A DNA stretch of 64,000 nt from Sphingosinicella flava (lineage in GTDB: Bacteria; Pseudomonadota; Alphaproteobacteria; Sphingomonadales; Sphingomonadaceae): NCBI RefSeq assembly GCF_016025255.1, contig NZ_CP065592.1, positions 2,357,598 to 2,421,597 on the forward strand, in the 5' to 3' direction. Of the stretch, positions 10,155 to 18,873 are shown piece after piece (the first letter of the stretch is position 1; every line of letters begins with the position of its first letter). A program made the translations under genes and the position numbers. The notes under the pieces are model-generated. The model was given only the letters and a program-made list of their open reading frames with translations. It searched no databases and had not been told where the DNA came from.

Positions 10155-12734
10155 ATGACCATGCGTATGCTGATCGACGCACGCCACCAGGAAGAAACCA
10201 GGGTGGCCGTCGTCAAGGGAAACCGGATCGAGGAATTTGATTTCGAATCCGCCGAGCACAAGCAGCTCAAGGGAAATATCTATCTCGCCAAGGTAACCAG
10301 GGTCGAACCGTCGCTGCAGGCGGCCTTCGTCGATTATGGCGGCAACCGCCACGGCTTCCTGGCCTTCAGCGAAATCCACCCGGATTATTATCAGATCCCG
10401 CGCGAGGACCGCGAGGCCCTGCTCCGCGAGGAAGCCGAGCATGCTGCCGAGGAAGAGCGCCTGCGCGCCGCCGAGGACAGCCGCTGGGACGATGACGGCG
10501 ATCACGACGATGGCGACTTCGACGGCGTCGAAGAAGTAGGCGAGTCCGCCGAGGACGAGCATCACGACGACATGCCGCCCGCCCATGCCGAGCATAATCG
10601 TCCGGAAGAAAATGCCGCCGACGAATTGCGCAAAAAGCGCCAGGCACTGCGCCGCCGCTATAAGATCCAGGACGTCATCAAGCGCCGCCAGGTTTTGCTC
10701 GTCCAGGTCGTGAAGGAAGAGCGCGGCAACAAGGGCGCGGCGCTCACCACCTATCTCTCTCTCGCCGGCCGCTATTGCGTGCTGATGCCGAACACCAGCC
10801 ATGGCGGCGGCATTTCGCGCAAGATTTCGAACGGCGCCGACCGCAAGCGCCTCAAGGCCATCATGGCCGATCTCAACCTGCCCCGGACGATGGGCTGCAT
10901 CGTCCGCACCGCGGGCCTCCAGCGCACCAAGACCGAGATCAAGCGCGACTTCGATTATCTCGCGCGGCTGTGGGATCAGATTCGCGAAAAGACGCTGCAA
11001 TCGGCGGCGCCAGCGCTCATCTACGGCGACAGCGATCTCATCAAGCGGGCGATCCGCGACATCTACAATCGCGACATCGACGAGGTGATCGTCGAGGGCG
11101 ACGAGGGCTACAAGCATGCCCGCGCCTTCATGAAATTGCTGATGCCGAGCCACATGAAGAAGGTGCGCGGCTATGCCGATCCGGTGCCCCTCTTCCAACG
11201 CTACGGGGTCGAGGATCAGCTTGCGGGCATGTACCAGCCGCTCGTCCAGCTGAAGTCCGGCGGCTATCTCGTCATCAACCCGACCGAGGCCCTGGTCTCG
11301 ATCGACATCAACTCCGGCCGGTCGACGCGCGAGCATAATATCGAACAGACGGCCTATGCGACCAATATCGAGGCCGCGAACGAGATCGCCCGCCAGCTGC
11401 GCCTGCGCGACATGGCGGGCCTCGTCGTCATCGACTTTATCGACATGGAACAGAACGGCCATGTCCGCAAAGTCGAGAAGGCGATGAAGGAGGCTTTGAA
11501 GAACGACCGCGCCCGCATCCAGGTCGGCCGCATCTCGTCCTTTGGCCTCATGGAAATGAGCCGCCAGCGCCTGCGTACCGGCGTGCTCGAAGCCTCGACC
11601 AAGCCCTGCCCGCATTGCGAGGGCTCGGGCCTGATGCGCACCGCCTCCTCGGCGGGCCTGTCGGCGCTGCGCATGATCGAGGACGAAGCGGCCCGCGGAC
11701 GCGGCAACCGCATCGTGCTGCGCGCCGGCCGCGAAGCCGCCATCTATGTCTTGAACAGGAAGCGGGCCGAGATCGCCGAGGTCGAGGAACGTTATGGCGT
11801 CATTGTCGAAGTGATGATCGACGAGACGTTCGAAGGCGCCAAGATGAGCGTGGAGGCCACCGGCCCGCGCCCTGAAAAGCGCTACGAACCCGCCGTTTCC
11901 GCACCGGCCATCGATGAGGAAGAACTCATCGAGGAATTCGAGGAAGAGGAAGAAGAAGCCGACGAGCAGGAGGAGCGCGAAGAACGCGAAGAGCGCCGCT
12001 CCGGCCGTGAGCGCGGCGGACGCGGCAGGCGCGGAGACCGTGCCGAGCGCGCTGAGCGCCCTGAGCGTCCAGACCATCCCGAAAGCGGCGAACATCCTGA
12101 ACATGATGAGGAAGATGAAGGCGAACGCCGCGGCCGCCGCCGCCGCCGCAGGGGCCGCCGAGGCGGACGGCGCAGGAACGGTCAGGAAGGCGAAATCGAG
12201 GCGAACGAGGCCGTAACCGAGACTCCGGAAGTCGAAGCGGCGCCGGAACCGGCCGCCGAGGCCGTCGAAGCCGAGGACGGCGACAAGCCGCGCAAGTCGC
12301 GCCGCCGTCCGCGCGCGCGCAAGAAGGGCGATGCGGAGGCCACCGTCGAGACCGCGATCGAGGTTCAGCCGGAACCGGCACCCGAAGCCGCACCCGAACC
12401 CGTCGCGGAAGAAGCGCCCGCCAAGCCGAAGCGCAGCCGCCGCAAGAAGGCCGATGCCGCGGCCGACGGCGCCGCCGAAGCCGCTCCGGCCGAAGCCGCC
12501 CCCGAACCCGCGCCGGTCGCCGCCAATGACGCGGCCGAAGCCGATGACGCTCCGGCCAAGCCCAAGCGCACCCGCCGCAAGAAGGGCGATGCCGGACCGG
12601 CCGCCGCCCCGGAAGGGCCCGCCATCGACCGTCAGGAAGCCGCGGTATCCTCCGCTGGAAGCGCGGAGGACAATGACGCGGCCGAAACCGGCGAACCGCG
12701 CCGCGGCTGGTGGCAGCGCACTTTCGGCGGCTGA
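10155..12734 (+). CDS. rne: Ribonuclease E
   Basis: Endoribonuclease that initiates mRNA decay and rRNA/tRNA processing and scaffolds the degradosome. The start at 10155 (MTMRMLIDARHQEETRVAVV) gives 859 residues. The N-terminal S1 domain is split by a long acidic insertion with many Asp, Glu and His (about residues 95-165), as in other alphaproteobacterial RNase E. The catalytic DNase-I-like part has VSIDINSGRST and VVIDFIDM. The zinc-link is KPCPHCEGSG. The C-terminal third is low complexity: an acidic patch, an Arg-rich block, and three similar basic blocks in Ala/Glu/Pro linkers (KSRRRPRARKK, KRSRRKK, KRTRRKK), likely RNA- or partner-binding. Confidence 0.96.
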   Translation: MTMRMLIDARHQEETRVAVVKGNRIEEFDFESAEHKQLKGNIYLAKVTRVEPSLQAAFVDYGGNRHGFLAFSEIHPDYYQIPREDREALLREEAEHAAEEERLRAAEDSRWDDDGDHDDGDFDGVEEVGESAEDEHHDDMPPAHAEHNRPEENAADELRKKRQALRRRYKIQDVIKRRQVLLVQVVKEERGNKGAALTTYLSLAGRYCVLMPNTSHGGGISRKISNGADRKRLKAIMADLNLPRTMGCIVRTAGLQRTKTEIKRDFDYLARLWDQIREKTLQSAAPALIYGDSDLIKRAIRDIYNRDIDEVIVEGDEGYKHARAFMKLLMPSHMKKVRGYADPVPLFQRYGVEDQLAGMYQPLVQLKSGGYLVINPTEALVSIDINSGRSTREHNIEQTAYATNIEAANEIARQLRLRDMAGLVVIDFIDMEQNGHVRKVEKAMKEALKNDRARIQVGRISSFGLMEMSRQRLRTGVLEASTKPCPHCEGSGLMRTASSAGLSALRMIEDEAARGRGNRIVLRAGREAAIYVLNRKRAEIAEVEERYGVIVEVMIDETFEGAKMSVEATGPRPEKRYEPAVSAPAIDEEELIEEFEEEEEEADEQEEREEREERRSGRERGGRGRRGDRAERAERPERPDHPESGEHPEHDEEDEGERRGRRRRRRGRRGGRRRNGQEGEIEANEAVTETPEVEAAPEPAAEAVEAEDGDKPRKSRRRPRARKKGDAEATVETAIEVQPEPAPEAAPEPVAEEAPAKPKRSRRKKADAAADGAAEAAPAEAAPEPAPVAANDAAEADDAPAKPKRTRRKKGDAGPAAAPEGPAIDRQEAAVSSAGSAEDNDAAETGEPRRGWWQRTFGG

Positions 12735-12741
12735 TAGGATA

Positions 12742-12770
12742 AAGGGCGGTTCGCATGGGGAGCCGCCCTT
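12742..12770 (+). terminator. Hairpin after rne
   Basis: AAGGGCGGTT and AGCCGCCCTT can pair (10 bp, one G-U) around a 9-nt loop, starting seven bases after the rne stop. No U-run follows, so it may act as a stabiliser or a Rho-assisted stop. Confidence 0.5.
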
Positions 12771-12833
12771 CGCACTTCATCGGCTGTTCAGCCGCCGGGA
12801 AGGATAAGCGGATGATGGGTCAAAGCGCACATC

Positions 12834-12902
12834 GTGCTCCGGCGGAGGCCGGAGCCCAGTCCTTCGATCAGCGCCGCTGGACTCCGGCCTCCGCCGGAGC
12901 AC
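12834..12902. repeat. Inverted-repeat element upstream of the M48 protease gene
   Basis: 69 bp with arms GTGCTCCGGCGGAGGCCGGA and its complement. The right arm ends in CCGGAGCAC, whose GGAG lies eight bases before the GTG chosen as the next gene's start, so the element itself seems to provide that ribosome-binding site. Confidence 0.85.
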
Positions 12903-12907
12903 AAATT

Positions 12908-14245
12908 GTGCGATACGTCATGCTCCTGGCGTTGAGCTTCGCCGCGTTCGTCCAGCCCGCCGCCGCGCAATCCATCCTCCGCGATGCCGAAACCGAAGCC
13001 TTGTTCAAGGACATGTCCCGCCCGATCGTCGCGGCGTCGGGCCTGAGGCCGGAAAATGTCGAGATCGTGCTGATCGGCGACAATTCGATCAATGCCTTCG
13101 TCTCGCAAGGCCAGGTCGTCTACATCCATTCCGGCCTGATCGCCGCTGCCGACAATGCCAATGAGGTGCAGGGCGTCATCGCCCACGAGCTTGGCCATAT
13201 CACCGGCGGCCACGTCATCCGCTACAGTCAGGGCGCCGGGACCGCGACCGGCATCACCATCCTGTCCCTGCTCCTCGGCGTTGCCGCCGTCGCGGCGGGG
13301 GCCGGGGAGGCGGGCGCGGGCATCATGGCGGCGGGCCAGCAGGCGGCGATGGGCAAGTTCCTCGCTTTCCTGAAGGCGGAAGAATCGAGCGCGGATCAGG
13401 CGGGTGCCAAATTCCTCTCCGGCGCAGGGGTTAGCGGGAAGGGCTCGCTCTCTTTCTTCAAGAAATTGCAGAACCAGGAATTCCGCCTCGCCATCCCGCA
13501 GGAGGATAGCTACGGCCGCACCCACCCCTTGTCGGGCGAGCGCATTCAATGGCTCGAGGCGCGCTACCGCGCCGATCCCGCGTGGGACAAAAAGACGGAT
13601 CCGGCGATCGAAGCGCGTTTTCAGCGCGTGAAGGCGAAGCTCGCGGGCTTCGTCAACGACCCGCGCCAGACGCTCATCGCCTATCCCGAAACCAACAAGA
13701 GCATGCCCGCCCGCTATGCCCGGGCCTATGCCTATCACAAGACCGCTTTCCCCGACAAAGCGGTCGCGGAAGTGGACAGCCTGCTCGCCGAAGCGCCGCA
13801 CGACCCCTATTTCCTTGAGCTCAAGGGCCAGGTTCTGCTCGAATCCGGTCGCCCGGCCGAGGCCGTGGAAGCCTTGCGCGACGCGGTCGCGCAAGCGCCC
13901 GATCAGCCGCTCATTTCGGCCCTTTTCGGCCACGCGTTGATCGCGACCGAGGATCCGAAGAATTTCGAGGAAGCGAAGGGTGTGCTCCGCGCCGCCGTCG
14001 CGCGCGACAATTCCAATCCCTTCGCCTGGTATCAACTTGGCATCATCTACGACCGCGAAGGCGACACGGCCCGCGCCGCACTGGCAACGGCGGAGCGGTA
14101 TAATCTGCAGGGCGATCCGAAGCTCGCCCTTGCCAGCGCGCAACAGGCGCTCCACGGCATTCCGGAAAACAGCGCTGACTGGCTGCGCGCGCAGGATATC
14201 AAGATGGTGGCCGAAGAGGCGATCAGGAAAGACAAGAAACGGTGA
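12908..14245 (+). CDS. M48 family metalloprotease with TPR domain (BepA/YfgC-like)
   Basis: Periplasmic zinc protease of the type that assists or removes outer-membrane proteins. From the GTG at 12908 the protein is 445 residues: signal peptide ending PAAAQ, then the M48 domain with HELGH (His93, Glu94, His97) and the downstream EESSADQAG zinc-ligand region, then TPR-like helices from about residue 250. The GTG has a GGAG eight bases upstream, inside the repeat. A start at 12812 (ATG behind GGAAGGA) is also open and would put the translated repeat in front of the signal peptide. The gene overlaps the DsbA-like gene (GTGA), so the two are coupled. Confidence 0.9.
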   Translation: MRYVMLLALSFAAFVQPAAAQSILRDAETEALFKDMSRPIVAASGLRPENVEIVLIGDNSINAFVSQGQVVYIHSGLIAAADNANEVQGVIAHELGHITGGHVIRYSQGAGTATGITILSLLLGVAAVAAGAGEAGAGIMAAGQQAAMGKFLAFLKAEESSADQAGAKFLSGAGVSGKGSLSFFKKLQNQEFRLAIPQEDSYGRTHPLSGERIQWLEARYRADPAWDKKTDPAIEARFQRVKAKLAGFVNDPRQTLIAYPETNKSMPARYARAYAYHKTAFPDKAVAEVDSLLAEAPHDPYFLELKGQVLLESGRPAEAVEALRDAVAQAPDQPLISALFGHALIATEDPKNFEEAKGVLRAAVARDNSNPFAWYQLGIIYDREGDTARAALATAERYNLQGDPKLALASAQQALHGIPENSADWLRAQDIKMVAEEAIRKDKKR

Positions 14246-15000
14246 CGGACGACACGGGGGCGGGACGCGGTTTCACCGGCTTCATCCGCAAGAGGAGAAT
14301 GATTTTGGCCGCAGGCTTGGTGGGCGTCCTTCTCGGCGCTTCGGCAATGGCGCTGGCGCCCGGCGCGCCGGTTTCGGGGCAGGACCGCGCCGCGATCGAG
14401 AAGATCGTGCACGATTATATCCTCGCCCATCCGGAAATCATTCCCGAAGCGATGGAGCGGCTGCAGGCGCGCGAGATCGCCAAGGTGGTCGACGCCAATC
14501 GCAAGGCCATCGAGACGCCGTTCGCGGGCGCCTGGGCGGGCGCGGCGGACGGCGATGTCGTGCTGGTCGAATTCTTCGATTATGCCTGCGGCTATTGCCG
14601 CGCAAGCCAGCCGGACGTCGAACGGCTCCTGAAGGAAGACAAGAAATTGAAGGTCGTCTGGCGCGAATTCCCCGTACTTGGCGAGGACAGCCGGAAAGCC
14701 GCGCTCGTCAGCCTCGCCGCCGCCGAAGCGGGCAAGTATAAGGCGTTTCACGACAAATTGTTCGCGCTTGGCCGGCCGTCCCCCGACGCGGTGAAGTCCG
14801 CCCAGGCCGCGGCGGGCACCAGCGCTTCGCCGTCCGCCAGTCCCCGCTTCGATGCCGAAATCGAGAAGAATTACGATCTCGCCCGCGCGCTGAGCCTGAC
14901 CGGCACGCCCGCCTTCATCGTCGGCGGCAAGGTGCTGCAGGGCGCCGTCGGCTACGATGCGCTCAAGGACGCCATCGTCGAGGCACGGGCGAAGAAGTGA
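14242..15000 (+). CDS. DsbA-family thiol:disulfide oxidoreductase
   Basis: Periplasmic thioredoxin-fold protein that makes or rearranges disulfide bonds. The GTG start at 14242 overlaps the M48 stop. An uncleaved or signal membrane segment (MILAAGLVGVLLGASAMALA) follows about 19 cytoplasmic residues. Next comes an N-terminal helical region (HDYILAHPEIIPEAMERLQ) typical of Com1/ScsC-like DsbA proteins. The active site is CGYC at 116-119 (FDYACGYCRAS), with the cis-Pro loop in GTPAFIVGG. The 252-residue length fits. Co-expression with the M48 protease suggests a joint role in envelope protein quality control (inference). Confidence 0.92.
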   Translation: MTDDTGAGRGFTGFIRKRRMILAAGLVGVLLGASAMALAPGAPVSGQDRAAIEKIVHDYILAHPEIIPEAMERLQAREIAKVVDANRKAIETPFAGAWAGAADGDVVLVEFFDYACGYCRASQPDVERLLKEDKKLKVVWREFPVLGEDSRKAALVSLAAAEAGKYKAFHDKLFALGRPSPDAVKSAQAAAGTSASPSASPRFDAEIEKNYDLARALSLTGTPAFIVGGKVLQGAVGYDALKDAIVEARAKK

Positions 15001-15035
15001 AAAAAGCAACCATTCCAATCACGCGAAGGAAGAAC

Positions 15036-15122
15036 CGTCATTCCAGCGAAAGCTGGAATCTAACAATGTTCGTCACAAGGCGGAGAAGCCAGCCTGAGAT
15101 TCCAGCTTTCGCTGGAATGCCG
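15036..15122. repeat. Inverted-repeat element between dsbA-like gene and rlmE
   Basis: 87 bp with arms CGTCATTCCAGCGAAAGCTG and its complement; the same family as 2868-2952. It sits between convergent genes and may stop transcription from both sides. Confidence 0.85.
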
Positions 15123-15148
15123 GCTAAAAGAGTGGAAAGCCGACCGCT

Positions 15149-15808
15149 CTAGGCCGATCCCTTGAATCCCTGCGCGATCACATACCATTCCGATGAATCC
15201 TTGCGGCTCGCGGGCGGCTTGGCGTGCTTCACCGTGGTGAACAGCCGCTTTAATTCCGCGACCAGGTTGTTGTCGGCGCCCCCAGCAAGCACCTTGGCGA
15301 CATAGGCGCCGCCGGGCCGCAGCACTTCGCTGGCAAAATAAAGGCCGGCTTCGACCAGCGCCATGGTGCGCAAATGGTCGGTCTGCGGGTGGCCCACCGT
15401 GTTGGCCGCCATGTCGGAGAGGACGAGATCGGCTTGTCCGCCCAGCGCTTCCTTCAACAGATCGGCCGCTTCGTCGGTCATGAAGTCCATCTGCAGGATC
15501 GTGACGCCGTCCAACGGATCGGTCGGCAACAGGTCGATGCCCACCACCGTTGAACCCGGCACCTTCTGCCGCACCACCTGGCTCCACCCGCCCGGCGCGA
15601 TGCCGAGGTCGACGACGCGGGATACGCCCTTCAGCAGGTTGAAGCGCTCGTCGAGCTCCAGCAATTTATAGGCGGCGCGGGAGCGATAGCCCTCCGCCTT
15701 CGCCTTCTTGACATAAGGGTCGTTCAATTGCCGCTGCAGCCAGCGCGTCGAGCTCGTCTTGCGCCCCTTGGCGGTACGCACTCGTTCCTTGAGGCCCTTA
15801 CCCTTCAT
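15149..15808 (-). CDS. rlmE: 23S rRNA (uridine-2'-O-)-methyltransferase RlmE (FtsJ/RrmJ)
   Basis: Methylates the ribose of U2552 in the 23S rRNA A-loop. The 219-residue protein shows the K-D-K-E catalytic tetrad: Lys48 (RSRAAYKL), Asp132 (LSDMAAN), Lys172 (VAKVLAGG) and Glu207 (SSEWYVI). The SAM motif is VVDLGIAPGGWSQVV. The basic N-terminus (MKGKGLKERVRTAKGRK) fits rRNA binding. The start overlaps the stop of the Ppx/GppA gene (ATGA), so the two are translationally coupled. Confidence 0.95.
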   Translation of the reverse strand: MKGKGLKERVRTAKGRKTSSTRWLQRQLNDPYVKKAKAEGYRSRAAYKLLELDERFNLLKGVSRVVDLGIAPGGWSQVVRQKVPGSTVVGIDLLPTDPLDGVTILQMDFMTDEAADLLKEALGGQADLVLSDMAANTVGHPQTDHLRTMALVEAGLYFASEVLRPGGAYVAKVLAGGADNNLVAELKRLFTTVKHAKPPASRKDSSEWYVIAQGFKGSA

Positions 15809-16854
15809 ATCCTGTATCCGTCCCGCGCCATCAACGAGCGCAAAATGCCTTCGCGAATGCCCCGGTCGGCGACGCCCAGGGTCTTGGCCGGCCAGATGTC
15901 CATGATCGCCTCCAATATCGCGCAGCCCGCAACCACCAGGTCCGCGCGCTCGTGGCCGATACAGGGCAGTTCGGAACGCTCGCCGATCGACATGCGCGAC
16001 AGCATCTGGCTGATCGTCCGCATGGATTGCGCCGGCACCATCAGCCCGTCGATCGCCTTACGGTCGTAGGAAGGGAGGGCCAGATGGACGCTGGCGAGCG
16101 TCGTCACCGTGCCGCTCGTTCCCATCAGGCGGATATTGTCCGATGCGGCGGGAAGCTGCTCGGCGAAGCGGCGGAAGGCATGGCGCACCTTCTCGCGCAT
16201 GCGGACATAGGCGGCGGCGCGGTCCTCCGCATCCTTGAAATCCCGCCCTTCCGATTCCGTCAGCGACACCACGCCCCAGGGCGCACTCCACCAGCTCTTG
16301 ATGCGCGGCGTCACGCCGTCCGTGTCGATCAGCACCAATTCGGTCGATCCCCCGCCGATATCGAAGATGAGCGCGGGGCCGTCGCCCGGCTCGAGCAGGC
16401 GATGGCAGCCGAGCATGGCGAGCCGCGCTTCCTCCTCCGGCGCGATGATGTCGAGCGCAAGGCCGGTCTCGCGATAGACGCGCTCGACGAAATCGCGGCC
16501 GTTGACCGCGCGGCGGCACGCCTCGGTCGCCACGGAGCGGGCGATCGATACGCGCCGCCGCCGCAACTTGTCCGCGCAGACCGAAAGGGCGGCAAGCGCG
16601 CGGTCCATCGCCGCGTCGCTGATGCGTCCGCTGCCCGCCAATCCTTCGCCCAGCCGAACGACCCGGGAGAAAGCGTCGATGACGGTAAAGCCGTCCTCGG
16701 AAGGCCGCGCGACAAGCAATCTGCAATTGTTGGTGCCAAGGTCGAGCGCGCCATAGGTGTGGCGGCCCGTCCGCCGCGGCGGCGGCTTCGCATCGGCCGC
16801 GCTGGCCGGACTCCCACCGGCTGTTCGCGGCACCGTGGCGGCTTCCTGCGCCAT
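15805..16854 (-). CDS. Ppx/GppA family exopolyphosphatase / (p)ppGpp phosphatase
   Basis: Actin-fold phosphatase that trims polyphosphate or converts pppGpp to ppGpp. The 349-residue protein has the phosphate-1 loop ALDLGTNNCRLLVA (about 36-49), the FDIGGGSTELV phosphate-2 motif and GTSGTVTTLASVHL. It carries only the short Ppx-GppA core without the C-terminal HD-type extension of E. coli Ppx, as is common in alphaproteobacteria. The N-terminal 30 residues are low-complexity Ala/Pro/Arg. It is upstream of and overlapping rlmE. Sequence alone cannot separate Ppx from GppA activity. Confidence 0.92.
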   Translation of the reverse strand: MAQEAATVPRTAGGSPASAADAKPPPRRTGRHTYGALDLGTNNCRLLVARPSEDGFTVIDAFSRVVRLGEGLAGSGRISDAAMDRALAALSVCADKLRRRRVSIARSVATEACRRAVNGRDFVERVYRETGLALDIIAPEEEARLAMLGCHRLLEPGDGPALIFDIGGGSTELVLIDTDGVTPRIKSWWSAPWGVVSLTESEGRDFKDAEDRAAAYVRMREKVRHAFRRFAEQLPAASDNIRLMGTSGTVTTLASVHLALPSYDRKAIDGLMVPAQSMRTISQMLSRMSIGERSELPCIGHERADLVVAGCAILEAIMDIWPAKTLGVADRGIREGILRSLMARDGYRI

Positions 16855-17027
16855 TGCCGTACACTCTTATCTTCTCATGGGGAGGCTTCATTGCCGCCCT
16901 GGACTTGGGTCCGGCTATACGGCGTGGCGGTCGATCCGGCAAGGCGAGGGACTTTCGCATTCGAACGCAAGGGGGAGGGGAAAGAGCCTTGACCCCTCCA
17001 GCGCCACCGCCTATTTCGCCCCCGCGC

Positions 17028-17101
17028 TGCCCGATCGTCTAATGGTAAGACTACGGACTCTGACTCCGTCAATCGTGGTTCGAATCCACGTCGGGCATCC
17101 A
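17028..17101 (+). tRNA. tRNA-Gln (CTG)
   Basis: 74-nt cloverleaf. Acceptor arms TGCCCGA (17028-17034) and TCGGGCA (17091-17097) pair fully, followed by discriminator T and an encoded CCA. The anticodon stem ACGGA/TCCGT (17053-17057/17065-17069) encloses loop CTCTGAC with anticodon CTG at 17060-17062. The T-arm has GGTTCGAATCC. The anticodon reads CAG, so it is glutamine. Confidence 0.97.
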
Positions 17102-17199
17102 CTTCCCATTCATCGCCGATCCTTCACAAAGCCGCTTTCGCGCGCCGTTTGCTTTGGCTGCCGCCCTTGCTAAAACATGGAAAAGATTGGGAGAGTATG

Positions 17200-18873
17200 A
17201 TGCGCAAACTGGTCATGGCCCTGGCATTGCTTTCGACTGCCGCCTGTGCGGTACCCGCGGCCGACGCGCCGCCAGCGACTGCTTCCGGCGGACGAAGTGA
17301 TGACAGTCTTGCCCAAGCGCGGGCGAAGATCGCGCGGATAAGCATGAATCCGGATACGAGCTTCCTGAATGCCGAGGAGCGGCAGGTGGTGAACCTGCTC
17401 ATCCAGGCCGCCGAGCTGATGAACCCCATCTACCTGCGCCAGAAGAGCGTCCATAATCCCGAAATCCGTGCTGGGATCGCCGCGAGCGATGCGCCGAACA
17501 AGGCGGCCCTGCTCGACATGTTCGACCTGCATTTCGGCCCATGGGACACGCTGGAGGAAAACCGGCTCTTTTACGGCTCAAAGGCGGCGCCGCTCGGCGC
17601 GGGCTTCTATCCGGAGGATCTGACGAAGGAGGCGTTCGAAGCCTATCTCGCCGCCCATCCGTCCGACAAGGCGGCGCTCACCAGCCCCTATACGGTGGTG
17701 AAGCGGCAGGGGGATGAGCTGATCGCCGTGCCCTATTCCCAGGAATATAGGCAATGGTTGGAGCCCGCCGCCAAGCTGCTGGAGCAAGCGGCGGCGATCA
17801 CCTCAAACGCCAGCCTCAAGAAATTCCTGATCCTGCGCGCCCAGGCCTTCCGCACCGACGATTATTACGCATCCGAGCTCGCCTGGATGGACGTCACCGG
17901 CACGCCGATCGAGGCGGTGATCGGGCCGTACGAAGTCTATACCGATACGCTCTATGGGACGAAGACGGCGTTCGAAGCCTTTATCACCGTCCAGAACCCG
18001 CAGGAAAGCGCCGCGCTCGCCAAATATAAGAATTACTTGAAGGACATGGAGAAGAACCTGCCCGTCGAGGAGAAGTACAAGAATTTCCAGCGCGGCTTCG
18101 AAAGCCCGATCCTGGTCGCCGCTCAAGTCCATGGCGGCGGCGACAATGTGCCGGGCGTGCAGACTGTCGCCTTCAACCTGCCGAATGACGAGCGCGTCCG
18201 CGAGGCGAAGGGCGCGAAGAAGGTGATCCTCGAAAACGTTCTGGGCGCCAAATATGAGCGCATTCTGGCGCCCATGGCCTCACTGGTTCTGGTGCCGGAT
18301 CAGGCGAAGCTCGTCACCGAAAAATATATGACGAACGAGACCTTGTTCCACGAATTGTCGCACAGCCTCGGGCCGGGCACGATTACCCTAAACGGTCGCC
18401 AGACAACGGTGAACGCCGAGTTGAAGGACGTTTATTCCGCCAGCGAGGAATGCAAGGCGGACGTGATGGGCGTCTGGAACATCCTCTACATGATGCAGCG
18501 CGGCGAGCTTCCGGCGGCGGAGAAAGAGCAGGCGCTCGCCTCCTATTTCGCGGGCATCTTCCGCGCCGTCCGCTTCGGCATCGACGAAGCGCACGGGCGC
18601 GGCGCGGCGGTCCAGTACAGCTATTTGAAGGAGAAAGGCGCCTTCGCCTGGGATCCGGCGGCCAAGCGTTACCGGATCGATTATGCGAAGATGGAAAGCG
18701 GCATCCGCGATCTCACCGCCGACCTCGTCCGCCTTCAGGGCGATGGCGATTATGCGGGCACCAAAGCCTTCTTCGATCGCTATGCGAAACTCGATGATCA
18801 GGCGCGTGGGGTTCTGGCAGCGACGGCGCATATCCCCGTCGATATTCAGCCCGTCTACCCAAGCCGGGTGTAG
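17200..18873 (+). CDS. M49-like zinc peptidase (dipeptidyl-peptidase III family), lipoprotein
   Basis: 557 residues. The N-terminus MRKLVMALALLSTAAC is a lipoprotein signal with lipobox STAAC. The zinc site is HELSH (His384, Glu385, His388) and the third ligand lies in SEECKAD (Glu416/Glu417), matching the second motif EECxA of DPP III. Classical DPP III has a hexapeptide HExxGH; here the spacing is the ordinary HExxH. The ATG at 17200 is preferred over 17197 because GGGAG lies six bases upstream. It is downstream of tRNA-Gln, and its end overlaps the histidine kinase gene by 19 bp (convergent). Substrate unknown. Confidence 0.85.
   Translation: MRKLVMALALLSTAACAVPAADAPPATASGGRSDDSLAQARAKIARISMNPDTSFLNAEERQVVNLLIQAAELMNPIYLRQKSVHNPEIRAGIAASDAPNKAALLDMFDLHFGPWDTLEENRLFYGSKAAPLGAGFYPEDLTKEAFEAYLAAHPSDKAALTSPYTVVKRQGDELIAVPYSQEYRQWLEPAAKLLEQAAAITSNASLKKFLILRAQAFRTDDYYASELAWMDVTGTPIEAVIGPYEVYTDTLYGTKTAFEAFITVQNPQESAALAKYKNYLKDMEKNLPVEEKYKNFQRGFESPILVAAQVHGGGDNVPGVQTVAFNLPNDERVREAKGAKKVILENVLGAKYERILAPMASLVLVPDQAKLVTEKYMTNETLFHELSHSLGPGTITLNGRQTTVNAELKDVYSASEECKADVMGVWNILYMMQRGELPAAEKEQALASYFAGIFRAVRFGIDEAHGRGAAVQYSYLKEKGAFAWDPAAKRYRIDYAKMESGIRDLTADLVRLQGDGDYAGTKAFFDRYAKLDDQARGVLAATAHIPVDIQPVYPSRV

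Noticed and set aside
9924..12104. Minus-strand open frame of about 726 codons opposite rne
   Set aside because: Shadow of rne; no recognisable domain and hydrophobic stretches mirror the acidic codons of RNase E.
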